Notes: a model not told the origin generated them from the letters alone. Counted from the first letter of the stretch, positions 6,625 to 13,883 are shown. The stretch: DNA of 22,655 nucleotides from an uncultured archaeon (GCA_902385515.1 CABMGC010000082.1:1-22655), one strand, 5' to 3'. A program made the numbers and translations.

Positions 6625-8025
6625 TCAGACGTACTTGCTTTCCTTCTTTCCCGCCTCTGTGATCTTGACGAACTCAGCCCTCTTCTGGAACTCTGCTATG
6701 CTTGGCGCGTTCACGTACGTCATCGCGGACCTGAGGCCTCCGATGAAGTTGTTTATTATCTTGGCGGCGCTGCCCTTGTAGGGAATTAGCGTCTCGGTGC
6801 CCTCCGGGGTGTAGTCCCCTATGTCGACCTCCTCACCCATCCTCAGGGACTTGTCGGAGTACGCGTTTACCGAGGCCATGCCCCTGTAGAACTTGTAGTT
6901 CGAGCCCGCCTTGCTGACGACGGTGCCCGGGCTCTCGTCCGTGCCCGCGATCAGGCCCCCTATCATCACCGCGCTTGCGCCTCCGGCTATCGCCTTTGCA
7001 AGGTCCGCCGATTTGTTGACTCCGCCGTCCGCTATTATGGGCACGCCTATGTCCGCGCAGCCTATGATCGCGCTGAGCTGCGGGTAGCCGACTCCGGCGA
7101 CAGGCCTAGTTAGGCACGCGCTGCCCGGGCCTATGCCGACCTTGACGCAGTCGGCTCCGGCCTTGGCGAGGTTCAAGGCGCCGTCCTTCGTCGCGACGTT
7201 GCCTGCCATGACCTCTATGTCGTAGGACTTCTTCACGTATCTTATTGTGTCCGCGGTCCTTGTGAGGTAGCCGTTGGCTATGTCAATTACTATGAAGTCC
7301 GCCTCCGCCTCGACCATCGCGTCAAGCCTCTCCTTGTAGTCTCCGCTTATGCCTATGGAAGCGCCGACGAGCAGCCTTCCCTTCCTGTCCTTGGACGCCT
7401 CGGTGTAGCTTTCGGATATGCCTATGTCCTTGGCGGTTATCATGCCGACGAGGTTGCCCTTATGGTCGACGAGCAGCAGCTTCTCTATCTTGTTCTTGGC
7501 AAATACCGCCTTCGCGTCATCAGTAGTCACGTCCTTGCCGGAGGTTATCACGTTCCTGGTCATTATTTCGGATACTTTCTTCGTCTTGTCCTTTTCGAAG
7601 CGGTAGTCCCTCCTTGTGACTATCCCGATGACCTTTCTTCCGTCAAGCACCGGGAAGCTGGTAACGCCCTTTTCCGCGGAAATGTTTCTCAGCTCCTCTA
7701 TGTCCACGTCCTGGCTGACAGTGTAGGGGTTCTCTATGACGACGCTCTGCGCCCTCTTCACCCTGCGCACCTCCTCGGCCTCGCCGGATATGGTGTTGAA
7801 CCTGTGTATGACTCCCGCGCCGCCGAGCCTTGCCATCGTTATGGCCATCCGAGCCTCGGTGACAGTGTCCATGTTGGCGCTAATTATCGGCGCGTGGAGC
7901 TTCAGCCTGGCCGTTATGTTGACTGAGGTGTCAACGTCCTTCCTCGAGCTCGGGCCTGCCTTGTCGGTAATTTTCGGTATTATCAGCACGTCGTCAAACG
8001 TGAATCCGTCGTCCTCTATTCTCAT
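6625..8025 (-). CDS. IMP dehydrogenase / GMP reductase family enzyme with CBS pair
   Basis: 466 residues: a TIM barrel interrupted by two CBS domains (about 95-205). FTFDDVLI at the N-terminus, GNVAT at about 275-279 and catalytic Cys304 in GIGPGSACLTR define the IMPDH/GMPR family. Length and CBS pair would normally say IMP dehydrogenase (guaB), the NAD-dependent first step from IMP to GMP. Several details look like GMP reductase instead: DIANGY at 248-253 (IMPDH usually has an AHGHS-type segment), GVGYPQLSA at 311-319, and no Arg-Tyr pair in the flap, where Arg395-Met396 stands. Thr306 and Glu408 are kept. CBS-containing GMP reductases are known. The gene starts four bases after the ALDH stop, with GTGATC before the ATG. 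Confidence 0.9.
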   Translation of the reverse strand: MRIEDDGFTFDDVLIIPKITDKAGPSSRKDVDTSVNITARLKLHAPIISANMDTVTEARMAITMARLGGAGVIHRFNTISGEAEEVRRVKRAQSVVIENPYTVSQDVDIEELRNISAEKGVTSFPVLDGRKVIGIVTRRDYRFEKDKTKKVSEIMTRNVITSGKDVTTDDAKAVFAKNKIEKLLLVDHKGNLVGMITAKDIGISESYTEASKDRKGRLLVGASIGISGDYKERLDAMVEAEADFIVIDIANGYLTRTADTIRYVKKSYDIEVMAGNVATKDGALNLAKAGADCVKVGIGPGSACLTRPVAGVGYPQLSAIIGCADIGVPIIADGGVNKSADLAKAIAGGASAVMIGGLIAGTDESPGTVVSKAGSNYKFYRGMASVNAYSDKSLRMGEEVDIGDYTPEGTETLIPYKGSAAKIINNFIGGLRSAMTYVNAPSIAEFQKRAEFVKITEAGKKESKYV

Positions 8026-8029
8026 GCGA

Positions 8030-9652
8030 TCACTTGCGTACGCTCGATATGCTCTGCTCCCTTAGGAACTGCTGCAGATAGAACTTGCTGCCCGTGCCCT
8101 TGCCGGTGAGCCCGCTCCCCTTCCAGCCGACGAACGTGTGCATGCCAACTATCGCCCCTGTTGTAGCGCTCGACTTCCTGTTTATGTATGCGACACCCGC
8201 CATTATGCCTTCGGCGAATGCGCTGGCCTCCTTCCTGTTCCTGCTGTACATTCCCGCCGTCAGCCCGTACTCCACGTCGTTTGCCTTCAGCATCGCCTCC
8301 TCGAACTTCTTGAACGTGTCGACCGAAAGTATCGGCACGAACAGCTCCTCGTGCATGAGCCTGCTGGAGTGCTCAACTTCTATCACCGCCGGCTCCACGT
8401 ACGCGCCTTTGAGCCCGACGTCCGCGGCGTTGCCGCCGTATATGACCCTTCCGATCCTTCTGGCCTCCTCTATGCTGGACGCGTACTTCTCCAGGGCCCT
8501 GCCGCTTATGAGGGGCCCGATATATACTCCCTTGTCAAGGGGATTGCCTATCTTCATCGTCCTCAGCTTGTCAACGAGCTTGCTTATGAACTCCTCCTTT
8601 ATCGATTCCTGCACGTAGACGCGCGAGCACGCGCTGCACTTCTGCCCGGCATAGCCGAACGCCGCCGCGGATACGCCGTCCACCGCTTCGTCGATGTCCG
8701 CGTGCTTGGAGACTATCGCAGGGTTCTTGCCGCCCATTTCGACAACGAAGACCTTCTGCATGCCAAGGTCGTACGTCTTCCTGATCATCGACATGCCCGT
8801 CGCCCTCGAGCCGGTGAAGACTATTCCGCTCGTATCCTTGCTTATCGCCAGCTCGTCGCCGATCTCGGAGCCCGGCCCAGTGACATAGTTGAACGCCCCG
8901 CCAGGCACCCCCGCATCGCTGAATATCTCCCATATCTTAAGGCCGGTGAGCATCGTCATGTTGTCCGTGGAGGACGGTTTGAAGACCACTGTGTTGCCGG
9001 TTACGAGCGGGCCCGAGCTCATTCCCGTGGAGAGCGACACCGGGAAGTTGAATGGGGCTATGACTCCGAAGACCCCGTATGGCTTCATGGCCACCGTTAT
9101 TAGCTCCTCCTTGCCCGGAGAGCCCTGGAATCCGGAGCCCACGTCCCGTGCGCTTGCGGCGAGCCTCACCTTCCTTACGTAGCCCTTGTTCCTCACAATC
9201 TCCTCCGCGTAGTAGTTGAGGAAGTCGATTGCCTCGTCGACCTCGCCCACGGACTCGTGGCGGGTCTTTCCATTCTCTATGCTTAGGATGGCCGCGACGT
9301 CGAACTTGCGCTCCCTAAATAGCCCGGCAGCGTTTGCCATTATGCGGGCCCGCTCCTTGTAATCGGTGTTTTTCCAGCCTTCGAACGACGACAGGGCCGC
9401 GGCTATGGCCTGCCTTGCGTGGTCGCGATTGCCCTTCTGGAACCTGCCAATTAGCGTGCCGTCTATGGGCGAGACCTCGGTCAGCTCCTCGCTTGCGTAG
9501 ACGTCCTTGCCGCCTATTTTCATGGGGAACCTCTTCCCGAGGACGTCCCTTTTCACCCGCGCTACGGCCTCGTCGAAAAGCCTGTCGAACTCGTCTTCTT
9601 GCCCCTCGTCGAGATAGCGCCGGTACGTGAACTCGTTGTGAAAAGAAGGCAT
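8030..9652 (-). CDS. Aldehyde dehydrogenase, probable 1-pyrroline-5-carboxylate dehydrogenase
   Basis: 540 residues of the NAD(P)-dependent ALDH superfamily. Visible: APFNFP with Asn202, FTGSRATG (279-286) in the cofactor fold, general base Glu305 in EMGGKNP, and nucleophile Cys339 in FGYAGQKCSACSR. The order and wording, including LVTGNTVVFKPSS, FGYAGQKCSA and TTGAIVGMHTFVGWKGSG, follow bacterial P5C dehydrogenase (RocA/PruA type), which oxidises glutamate semialdehyde to glutamate in proline breakdown. No proline dehydrogenase is in the window, so the substrate is inferred. First gene of the operon with the IMPDH/GMPR and DUF192 genes. A TATA-like TTAATATTTTT (minus strand, about 9677-9690) lies about 30 bases before the ATG; the promoter is divergent from scpA. 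Confidence 0.9.
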   Translation of the reverse strand: MPSFHNEFTYRRYLDEGQEDEFDRLFDEAVARVKRDVLGKRFPMKIGGKDVYASEELTEVSPIDGTLIGRFQKGNRDHARQAIAAALSSFEGWKNTDYKERARIMANAAGLFRERKFDVAAILSIENGKTRHESVGEVDEAIDFLNYYAEEIVRNKGYVRKVRLAASARDVGSGFQGSPGKEELITVAMKPYGVFGVIAPFNFPVSLSTGMSSGPLVTGNTVVFKPSSTDNMTMLTGLKIWEIFSDAGVPGGAFNYVTGPGSEIGDELAISKDTSGIVFTGSRATGMSMIRKTYDLGMQKVFVVEMGGKNPAIVSKHADIDEAVDGVSAAAFGYAGQKCSACSRVYVQESIKEEFISKLVDKLRTMKIGNPLDKGVYIGPLISGRALEKYASSIEEARRIGRVIYGGNAADVGLKGAYVEPAVIEVEHSSRLMHEELFVPILSVDTFKKFEEAMLKANDVEYGLTAGMYSRNRKEASAFAEGIMAGVAYINRKSSATTGAIVGMHTFVGWKGSGLTGKGTGSKFYLQQFLREQSISSVRK

Positions 9653-9729
9653 GTGACCGAAGGGGTATGGAATGCTAAAAATATTAAATTATCCATGCGC
9701 CCGCGCCAGAGGGTCGTGGGGAAGATATT

Positions 9730-9741
9730 TATTTTTATATC
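9730..9741 (+). promoter_or_regulatory. TATA box of scpA; decides its start
   Basis: ATTTTTATATCT is centred about 31 bases before the ATG at 9767. The longer frame reaching back to 9599 would run through this promoter and into the divergent ALDH gene. Confidence 0.55.
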
Positions 9742-9766
9742 TAGAGATTATTCTGACGGCGACCCG

Positions 9767-10480
9767 ATGCAGAGCATGACAAGCGTTGTTAGCATGGCCG
9801 ACAGTTCGTCAGGCAGCGCGGCTAGTTTCGACATAGAGCGCTTCGTCGGCGAGGCGACGTGGAAGGACATACTCGTGGAGCTGGTGCACAAGAACCAGCT
9901 GAATCCCTGGGACATCGACATAATCGACATAGTCGAGAAGTACATAAGCGTCGTCAAGGGCATGAAGGTCATGGACATGCGCGTGCCCGCCAACATCGTA
10001 CTCGCCGCGTCGATACTGCTAAGGCTCAAGAGCGAGATGCTCGCCTTCTGGCAGGAGGACGAGGCCGAAGCGGAGCAGGAGCCTTCGATGGGAAGGCCCT
10101 TCGTTGCCGTTGACGACCTGTCCGTGAGGCTGAGGCTGCCGCCGCGAAGGAGGGTCACGCTGCAGGAGCTAATAGGGGCGCTCGACGAGGCGATGAAGCT
10201 CAAGGATTACAGGATACAGAAGACGCTCGAGGTCGGCAGGCAGTTCCCGCTCGTGCTAGCGCACATGGACGTCGAGGCGGACATAGAGGCCCTTCACGCG
10301 CTGATAAAGGACAACGTGGACGGCAGCAGGATGATAACGTTCAGTTCGCTCTACGCAGTATCCAAGAAGGAGGACGCGCTGCTCGACGTGTTCATACCTT
10401 TGCTGTTCCTAGCGAACAAGAACAGGGTGACGCTGGTGCAGGAGAGTTTCTTCAAGGAGATAATAATCGCGATGAACTGA
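9767..10480 (+). CDS. scpA: Segregation and condensation protein A (kleisin)
   Basis: 237 residues from the ATG at 9767. ScpA is the kleisin that bridges SMC heads in chromosome condensation. The N-terminal helical domain has WKDILVELVHKNQLNPWDID and IIDIVEKYI, then VPANIVLAASILLRLKSEML, the best-conserved part of the family. A variable acidic and Ser/Pro stretch (EDEAEAEQEPS) is followed by a charged linker. The C-terminal winged helix is DALLDVFIPLLFLANKNR plus VTLVQESFFKEIII, the SMC-binding end. The next gene, scpB, follows after nine bases, as in most genomes with both. No smc gene is in the window. Confidence 0.92.
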   Translation: MQSMTSVVSMADSSSGSAASFDIERFVGEATWKDILVELVHKNQLNPWDIDIIDIVEKYISVVKGMKVMDMRVPANIVLAASILLRLKSEMLAFWQEDEAEAEQEPSMGRPFVAVDDLSVRLRLPPRRRVTLQELIGALDEAMKLKDYRIQKTLEVGRQFPLVLAHMDVEADIEALHALIKDNVDGSRMITFSSLYAVSKKEDALLDVFIPLLFLANKNRVTLVQESFFKEIIIAMN

Positions 10481-10489
10481 GGTTTTGCC

Positions 10490-10999
10490 ATGGAGGACCA
10501 GCCGGATTACAAGAAGCTGATTGAGGCGGCGCTGTTCATGTCGCCAAACGCGCTAGGCGTGGCCGAGCTGGCCAGGATAACCGGCATAGCCTCTGTGGGC
10601 CATGTGGAGGGCCTGGCAAGGTCGCTTGTCGAGGAGTACAAGGCCAAGGACACCGCGCTCGAGATAGTCGAGATAGACAGGCATTTCATGTTCGGGCTAA
10701 AGGAGCCTTACGCCAGCAGGGTCGGCAAGTTCGCGAACGGGCCCGACATAACGCGGGGCTCGCTAAGGGTCCTGGCCTACATAAGCAAGAACGACAACGT
10801 GATGCAGAGCGAGCTCGTCAGGCTCTTCGGCGCGTCCACGTACGACCACATGAAGGAGCTGGCCGAGAAGGGCTTCATCGAGTCGAAGAAGGTGGGAAGG
10901 AGCAGAAGAATCAGCGTCACGAACAAGTTCAAGGAATATTTCAACGTGAGCGTGGTGGCCAGGGCGCCTTCGCAGCCTACCCCTGCCCCTGCTCAGTAA
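10490..10999 (+). CDS. scpB: Segregation and condensation protein B
   Basis: 169 residues with two winged-helix domains. The first begins KKLIEAALFMSPNALGVAEL and ARITGIA, matching the family start. The second contains ITRGSLRVLAYISKNDNVMQ and SELVRLFG, then a short TYDHMKELAEKGFIESKKVG segment with a basic RSRRISVTNKF wing. A Pro/Ala/Gln-rich tail (APSQPTPAPAQ) is probably disordered. ScpB dimers bind the ScpA kleisin and SMC. The gene lies nine bases after scpA and its last seven bases overlap the end of the convergent adenosyltransferase gene. Confidence 0.9.
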   Translation: MEDQPDYKKLIEAALFMSPNALGVAELARITGIASVGHVEGLARSLVEEYKAKDTALEIVEIDRHFMFGLKEPYASRVGKFANGPDITRGSLRVLAYISKNDNVMQSELVRLFGASTYDHMKELAEKGFIESKKVGRSRRISVTNKFKEYFNVSVVARAPSQPTPAPAQ

Positions 11000-11589
11000 G
11001 TGGGGTGGGACTCCTTCATTCCTTCCACGTAGTTCAGGTAGATCGCCGCCGCGAACAGGTAGGACGACAGCCGGTTGAGATACCTGTTAGTATCGCCGTC
11101 TATGTCGTATTTTTCCGATGCTGCGAGCACGCTCCTCTCCGCCCTCCTGGTGACTGTCCTCGCGAGGTCGAGCCAGAGCGCGCCCTCCCCCTCGAATATG
11201 ACGAACGCGGTGGGGGCCTTGATGCGCCTGCCTATGTCCTCTATCGACTTCTCCAGCCGGTCTACAACGTCCTCGCTGCGCCTGGCCTTCTTCATCTCCA
11301 TGGCCTTCTCGAGTCCGCCCGCCGCTGTCCTGTCCTTCTTCGCGGTCCTCGCGTCCTTTTTGCCTTCTATCATCGCTAGGTCCGCCCCGATCACGAAAAG
11401 GTCGTTGCGTATCTCCTTTAGCTCCTTCCTTACGAGGTCGTCGTGCGTGTAGAACTTCGCCAGCCCTATTGCGCTGTTGAGCTCGTCGATGTCCCCTATC
11501 GCCTGGAATATGACGTCGTGCTTCTTGAACCTGCCCTTGCTGAGCAGGCCCGTGTCCCCCTTGTCTCCGGTCCTAGTGTAGAAAGGCAT
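10993..11589 (-). CDS. ATP:cob(I)alamin adenosyltransferase, PduO type
   Basis: 198 residues from the ATG at 11589. The N-terminal ATP-binding segment MPFYTRTGDKGDTGLL is diagnostic; GDIDELNSAIGLAK, RTVTRRAERSV and YLNRLSSYLFAAAIYLN follow in the family order. The enzyme attaches the 5'-deoxyadenosyl group to cobalamin as a trimer in the cytoplasm. Two oddities: a Lys/Arg-rich stretch of about 20 residues (KKDARTAKKDRTAAGG) in the middle, and FEGEGALWLDLART where most members have a His before the ART. An upstream in-frame ATG at 11634 was not used because a TATA box (AATATTAAAATTAG, about 11611-11624, minus strand) fits a leaderless start at 11589. No B12-dependent enzyme is in the window. 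Confidence 0.9.
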   Translation of the reverse strand: MPFYTRTGDKGDTGLLSKGRFKKHDVIFQAIGDIDELNSAIGLAKFYTHDDLVRKELKEIRNDLFVIGADLAMIEGKKDARTAKKDRTAAGGLEKAMEMKKARRSEDVVDRLEKSIEDIGRRIKAPTAFVIFEGEGALWLDLARTVTRRAERSVLAASEKYDIDGDTNRYLNRLSSYLFAAAIYLNYVEGMKESHPTY

Positions 11590-11648
11590 TCCGATCACTA
11601 CCAATACTACTCTAATTTTAATATTGTTTTGCAAAATAATACTACTGG

Positions 11649-11719
11649 GGGCCTGTGGTCCAATGGTAAGACGCTACCTTCACAGGGTAGACACCGGAGT
11701 CCGATTCTCCGCGGGCCCA
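11649..11719 (+). tRNA. tRNA-Val(CAC)
   Basis: A 71-nt cloverleaf. Acceptor GGGCCTG/CGGGCCC (one T-G pair), D stem GTC/GAC, anticodon stem CTACC/GGTAG with loop TTCACAG giving anticodon CAC (valine codon GTG), T stem CGGAG/CTCCG, discriminator A11719, no CCA, no intron. Two unusual points: the variable loop has only four nt (ACAC) and the T loop reads TCCGATT, so position 55 is C instead of the near-universal T. A T-rich stretch (11722-11733) may terminate it. It shares an A/T-rich promoter region with the divergent adenosyltransferase gene. Confidence 0.9.
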
Positions 11720-11748
11720 CGTTCTGTTTCTTTGCCTGCAATCCGCCG

Positions 11749-11760
11749 CGGCATATGCCG
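11749..11760. repeat. 12-bp perfect palindrome upstream of NAD kinase
   Basis: CGGCATATGCCG is its own reverse complement. It lies 29 bases after tRNA-Val and immediately before the larger inverted repeat that covers the NAD kinase TATA box. Possible site for a dimeric regulator. Confidence 0.5.
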
Positions 11761-11761
11761 A

Positions 11762-11789
11762 ATATATGCGTTATGCCCAACGCATATAT
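11762..11789. promoter_or_regulatory. 11-bp inverted repeat covering the NAD kinase TATA box
   Basis: ATATATGCGTT and AACGCATATAT are perfect reverse complements around the six-base spacer ATGCCC. The right arm runs into CATATATAC, the best TATA box for the NAD kinase gene (centre about 11787, ATG at 11824). The overlap suggests an operator, or a hairpin in a tRNA-Val readthrough transcript. Confidence 0.5.
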
Positions 11790-11823
11790 ACGAACGGGAT
11801 CATACTAACGATTGCGTGGTCTC

Positions 11824-12696
11824 ATGTTGAAAGCAATCAGGTACGACCTGCTGGGGTTTGAAAAGGACGTGAAACCGGTCGAGGCGTCCATAGCAAGGCA
11901 TTCGCTGTGCTTTAGGCACGACCAGGACGATCCTGAAATCCACATAGTGGTGGGAGGGGACGGGACGATCCAGGCAAAGGAGGTTAAGAAGCGCATACTG
12001 GACGGGAAACCGGTGCTTCCCGTGCACAACCGGGACGGAAGCCGCGCCTTTAACAGCAAAAAGTCCCTGGGTTTCGTCGCCGACGTGACGCTGGACAATC
12101 TGCACGTCGCGCTGGAGGACATAGCGCAGGGCAGGTCATTCCCCCGCGAGGAGAGGCTGCTCGCGTGCTCCATAAATTCCGAGATGAAGGGAACGGCGAT
12201 ATGCGACATCGCCATAAAGTCGTCGAACCCTTTCTCGACCATACTGTTTGCCGCGGTGGTGCTCAAGGCGGACGACAAGAAGCTGGAGCGCCCGCCGTCG
12301 CCGAAATGCGACATACTGCTGGCCTCGACCAAGTACGGGTCGACCGCGTGGAACCTCTCCATGGGGGGCCCGATAAACGTCGACGTGCCAAACTGCATGC
12401 AGCTGAGCTACGGCGGGGCCTCGATAAAGCACGCCCATTTCCTCTACAGCACGCGCGACGTGATAAAGATAGAGCTGTGCGCCGACACGCTCGTAAGCAT
12501 AGACGGGATAACGGACGTGCACGAAGGCCGCAAGGGGGATCTGGTCGAGATAACCGGGTCGGAGGACTTCATCAAACTGCTCCGCACCGACAGGACTTTC
12601 GAGAGCCTGAACAGCAAGATAGGGCGGCAGATCCAGTACAGCCACAACAGCATAATGTCTAGCGCACTGTTCCCCGAAGCTGCCGAAAAACAATAA
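11824..12696 (+). CDS. nadK: NAD kinase (divergent)
   Basis: 290 residues from the ATG at 11824. The NAD kinase fold is shown by VVGGDGTIQAK with GGDG at 44-47 (catalytic Asp46), SLGFVADV, EERLLACSI, and the glycine-rich STKYGSTAWNLSMGGP at about 168-183, which matches the nucleotide-binding TPTGSTAY-SAGGP block. It phosphorylates NAD to NADP. The usual Asn-Glu after the GGDG domain is not clear: the corresponding place reads CDIAIKS. A TTG at 11812 is in frame, but it lies at or before the expected transcription start. Upstream palindromes (11749-11789) may regulate it. Confidence 0.87.
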   Translation: MLKAIRYDLLGFEKDVKPVEASIARHSLCFRHDQDDPEIHIVVGGDGTIQAKEVKKRILDGKPVLPVHNRDGSRAFNSKKSLGFVADVTLDNLHVALEDIAQGRSFPREERLLACSINSEMKGTAICDIAIKSSNPFSTILFAAVVLKADDKKLERPPSPKCDILLASTKYGSTAWNLSMGGPINVDVPNCMQLSYGGASIKHAHFLYSTRDVIKIELCADTLVSIDGITDVHEGRKGDLVEITGSEDFIKLLRTDRTFESLNSKIGRQIQYSHNSIMSSALFPEAAEKQ

Positions 12697-12701
12697 ATAG
12701 C
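12690..12701 (+). promoter_or_regulatory. TATA box of the hypC operon
   Basis: CAATAAATAGCA, overlapping the NAD kinase stop codon, is centred about 26 bases before the hypC ATG and predicts a leaderless mRNA. Confidence 0.5.
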
Positions 12702-12721
12702 AGTCCGCTTCCATTATCTGC

Positions 12722-12919
12722 ATGTGCCAAGCGTCGATAGCGAAGATCCTGAAAGTGGGCAAGGACAAACTTATTGTCGAGCAGGGCGGCAAGCGCCTAG
12801 AGCTCAAGTCAAGGCTTCAGGACGTGGCAAAAGGAGACTACGTCCTATTCTCCTCAGGCATAGCTGTCGACAAGATCGACAAGGAAGAGGCTGAGATGAT
12901 CGGTGGTTCGGGATGCTAA
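12722..12919 (+). CDS. hypC: HypC-family hydrogenase maturation chaperone
   Basis: 65 residues. HypC carries the Fe(CN)2CO group to the hydrogenase large-subunit precursor. The protein starts Met-Cys, so the essential Cys2 is present; VEQGGKRLELKSRLQDVAKGDYVLFSSGIAVDKIDKEEAE follows the OB-fold pattern of the family. The conserved His of the VLVH-x-G strand is replaced by Ser here (VLFSSG). It is the first gene of a three-gene operon: the next start codon overlaps its stop by seven bases. The hydrogenase subunits are encoded about 3 kb downstream on the other strand. Confidence 0.85.
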   Translation: MCQASIAKILKVGKDKLIVEQGGKRLELKSRLQDVAKGDYVLFSSGIAVDKIDKEEAEMIGGSGC

Positions 12920-13494
12920 GGGAGAATCCTTTGGATGCCGTGATGGCGCGCATGGGACCCGAAGACCGAATGCTCTTCGGCAAGTTCGCGGCCCCGTGCG
13001 TAAGCACGCTCGTCGCGGAGAAACGCGCGACGGAGGAATACCGATTGGAATTCGTTAGAAAAATTTCCGAAGGCGGCGTGCCCGGAGAGGATGACCTGCG
13101 CAGGTTCCCCTTGGCCATCGCGGAGTTGTCGCGGACAGCGAAAAGGATGAAGGATGAAACGATGGCAGACTCGATACGCGTGTACTTTTTGCTGGACCAT
13201 AACCTTCTTCTTGACAAGCAAGCCGCGGCCGAGCACATGTTCGGCATAGTAAGGGACGGAAAGTCAGACTGCAAGGCATATCTTGGCATCGTGGGCAGGA
13301 CAGGCGCGGGCGCGGCGAACGTCGAGACAGAGTTTGGCAGGAAAACCTATAGCACCGCCTTCGTCAATGGCGTAAAGGAAGGCGACATGGTGATTGCGCA
13401 TTTCGGTTATGTCGTTGAGAAGCTGACTGCGGAAGGCCGCGCGAGGATCCTTGAAAAAGTGGAGGCGGAAAGAAAAAAACTGATGAGCCAATGA
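12913..13494 (+). CDS. HypC-like domain fused to an unknown N-terminal helical domain
   Basis: 193 residues. Residues 1-115 are charged and probably helical (DAVMARMGPEDRMLFGKFAA; later LRRFPLAIAELSRTAKRMK) and I do not recognise them. Residues 118-193 resemble HypC: SDCKAYLGIVGR, ANVETEFGRK, VKEGDMVIAHFGYVVEKLTA, then a basic helix. The equivalent of the HypC Cys is internal (Cys120) and the strand His is kept (His163). It overlaps hypC by seven bases and the protease gene by four, so it is translated with known maturation factors. A role in hydrogenase maturation, perhaps as the partner of the short HypC, is inference. Confidence 0.7.
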   Translation: MLRENPLDAVMARMGPEDRMLFGKFAAPCVSTLVAEKRATEEYRLEFVRKISEGGVPGEDDLRRFPLAIAELSRTAKRMKDETMADSIRVYFLLDHNLLLDKQAAAEHMFGIVRDGKSDCKAYLGIVGRTGAGAANVETEFGRKTYSTAFVNGVKEGDMVIAHFGYVVEKLTAEGRARILEKVEAERKKLMSQ

Positions 13495-13883
13495 AGTCTG
13501 GAGTTAAGTTCCTGGTGTTTGGAAATCCGCTCGTAGACATAGACAAGACCCCCCTTCTGCTTCTGAACCGCCTAAGAAAGGAATTTCCCCAAATAGAGTT
13601 CAAGGAGTTCGACCCAAGCGAGAACCTGGAGGGGGAGGGGAGAGACCTCAACATAATAGACACCATCGAGGGGATAGAGAATGTGGTCCTGTTCACCGAT
13701 ATCGGTTTGATACGCACTTCGAGAATCTTCTCGCTCCACGACTTCGATCTCGGCTATTCCCTCAAGCTGCTCAAGAAGCTGGGAATCTTGGATTCGGTGC
13801 GCATATTCGGCGTGCCCATGAAAATATCGCAGCGCGACGCCCTCTCGCAGCTTTCGGAGCTCATCCGCAAAGAACTATTTTAG
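13491..13883 (+). CDS. Hydrogenase maturation protease (HycI/HybD family)
   Basis: 130 residues, near the short end for the family. GNPLVDID at 11-18 gives the N-terminal GN motif with acidic metal ligands (Asp16 or Asp18); VVLFTDIG supplies Asp70; SLHDFDLGYSLKLLKKLG supplies His83, together the nickel-sensing Asp/Asp/His set. The enzyme removes the C-terminal peptide of the NiFe large subunit after nickel insertion. The start codon overlaps the previous stop (ATGA). The 3' end overlaps the convergent aminotransferase gene by nine bases. The likely substrate is the large subunit encoded at 15898-17193, which keeps a nine-residue tail after its last ligand. Confidence 0.82.
   Translation: MKSGVKFLVFGNPLVDIDKTPLLLLNRLRKEFPQIEFKEFDPSENLEGEGRDLNIIDTIEGIENVVLFTDIGLIRTSRIFSLHDFDLGYSLKLLKKLGILDSVRIFGVPMKISQRDALSQLSELIRKELF

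Noticed and set aside
8138..9103. 321-codon open frame antisense to the aldehyde dehydrogenase
   Set aside because: No recognisable motif; GC-rich codon bias leaves the antisense frame open. The ALDH with full catalytic set is the real gene.
9599..9766. N-terminal extension of ScpA
   Set aside because: It would overlap the divergent ALDH gene and run through the TATA box; the kleisin domain begins after 9767.
12136..12807. 223-codon frame antisense to NAD kinase and hypC
   Set aside because: Crosses two real genes and their promoter; composition is that of a shadow frame.
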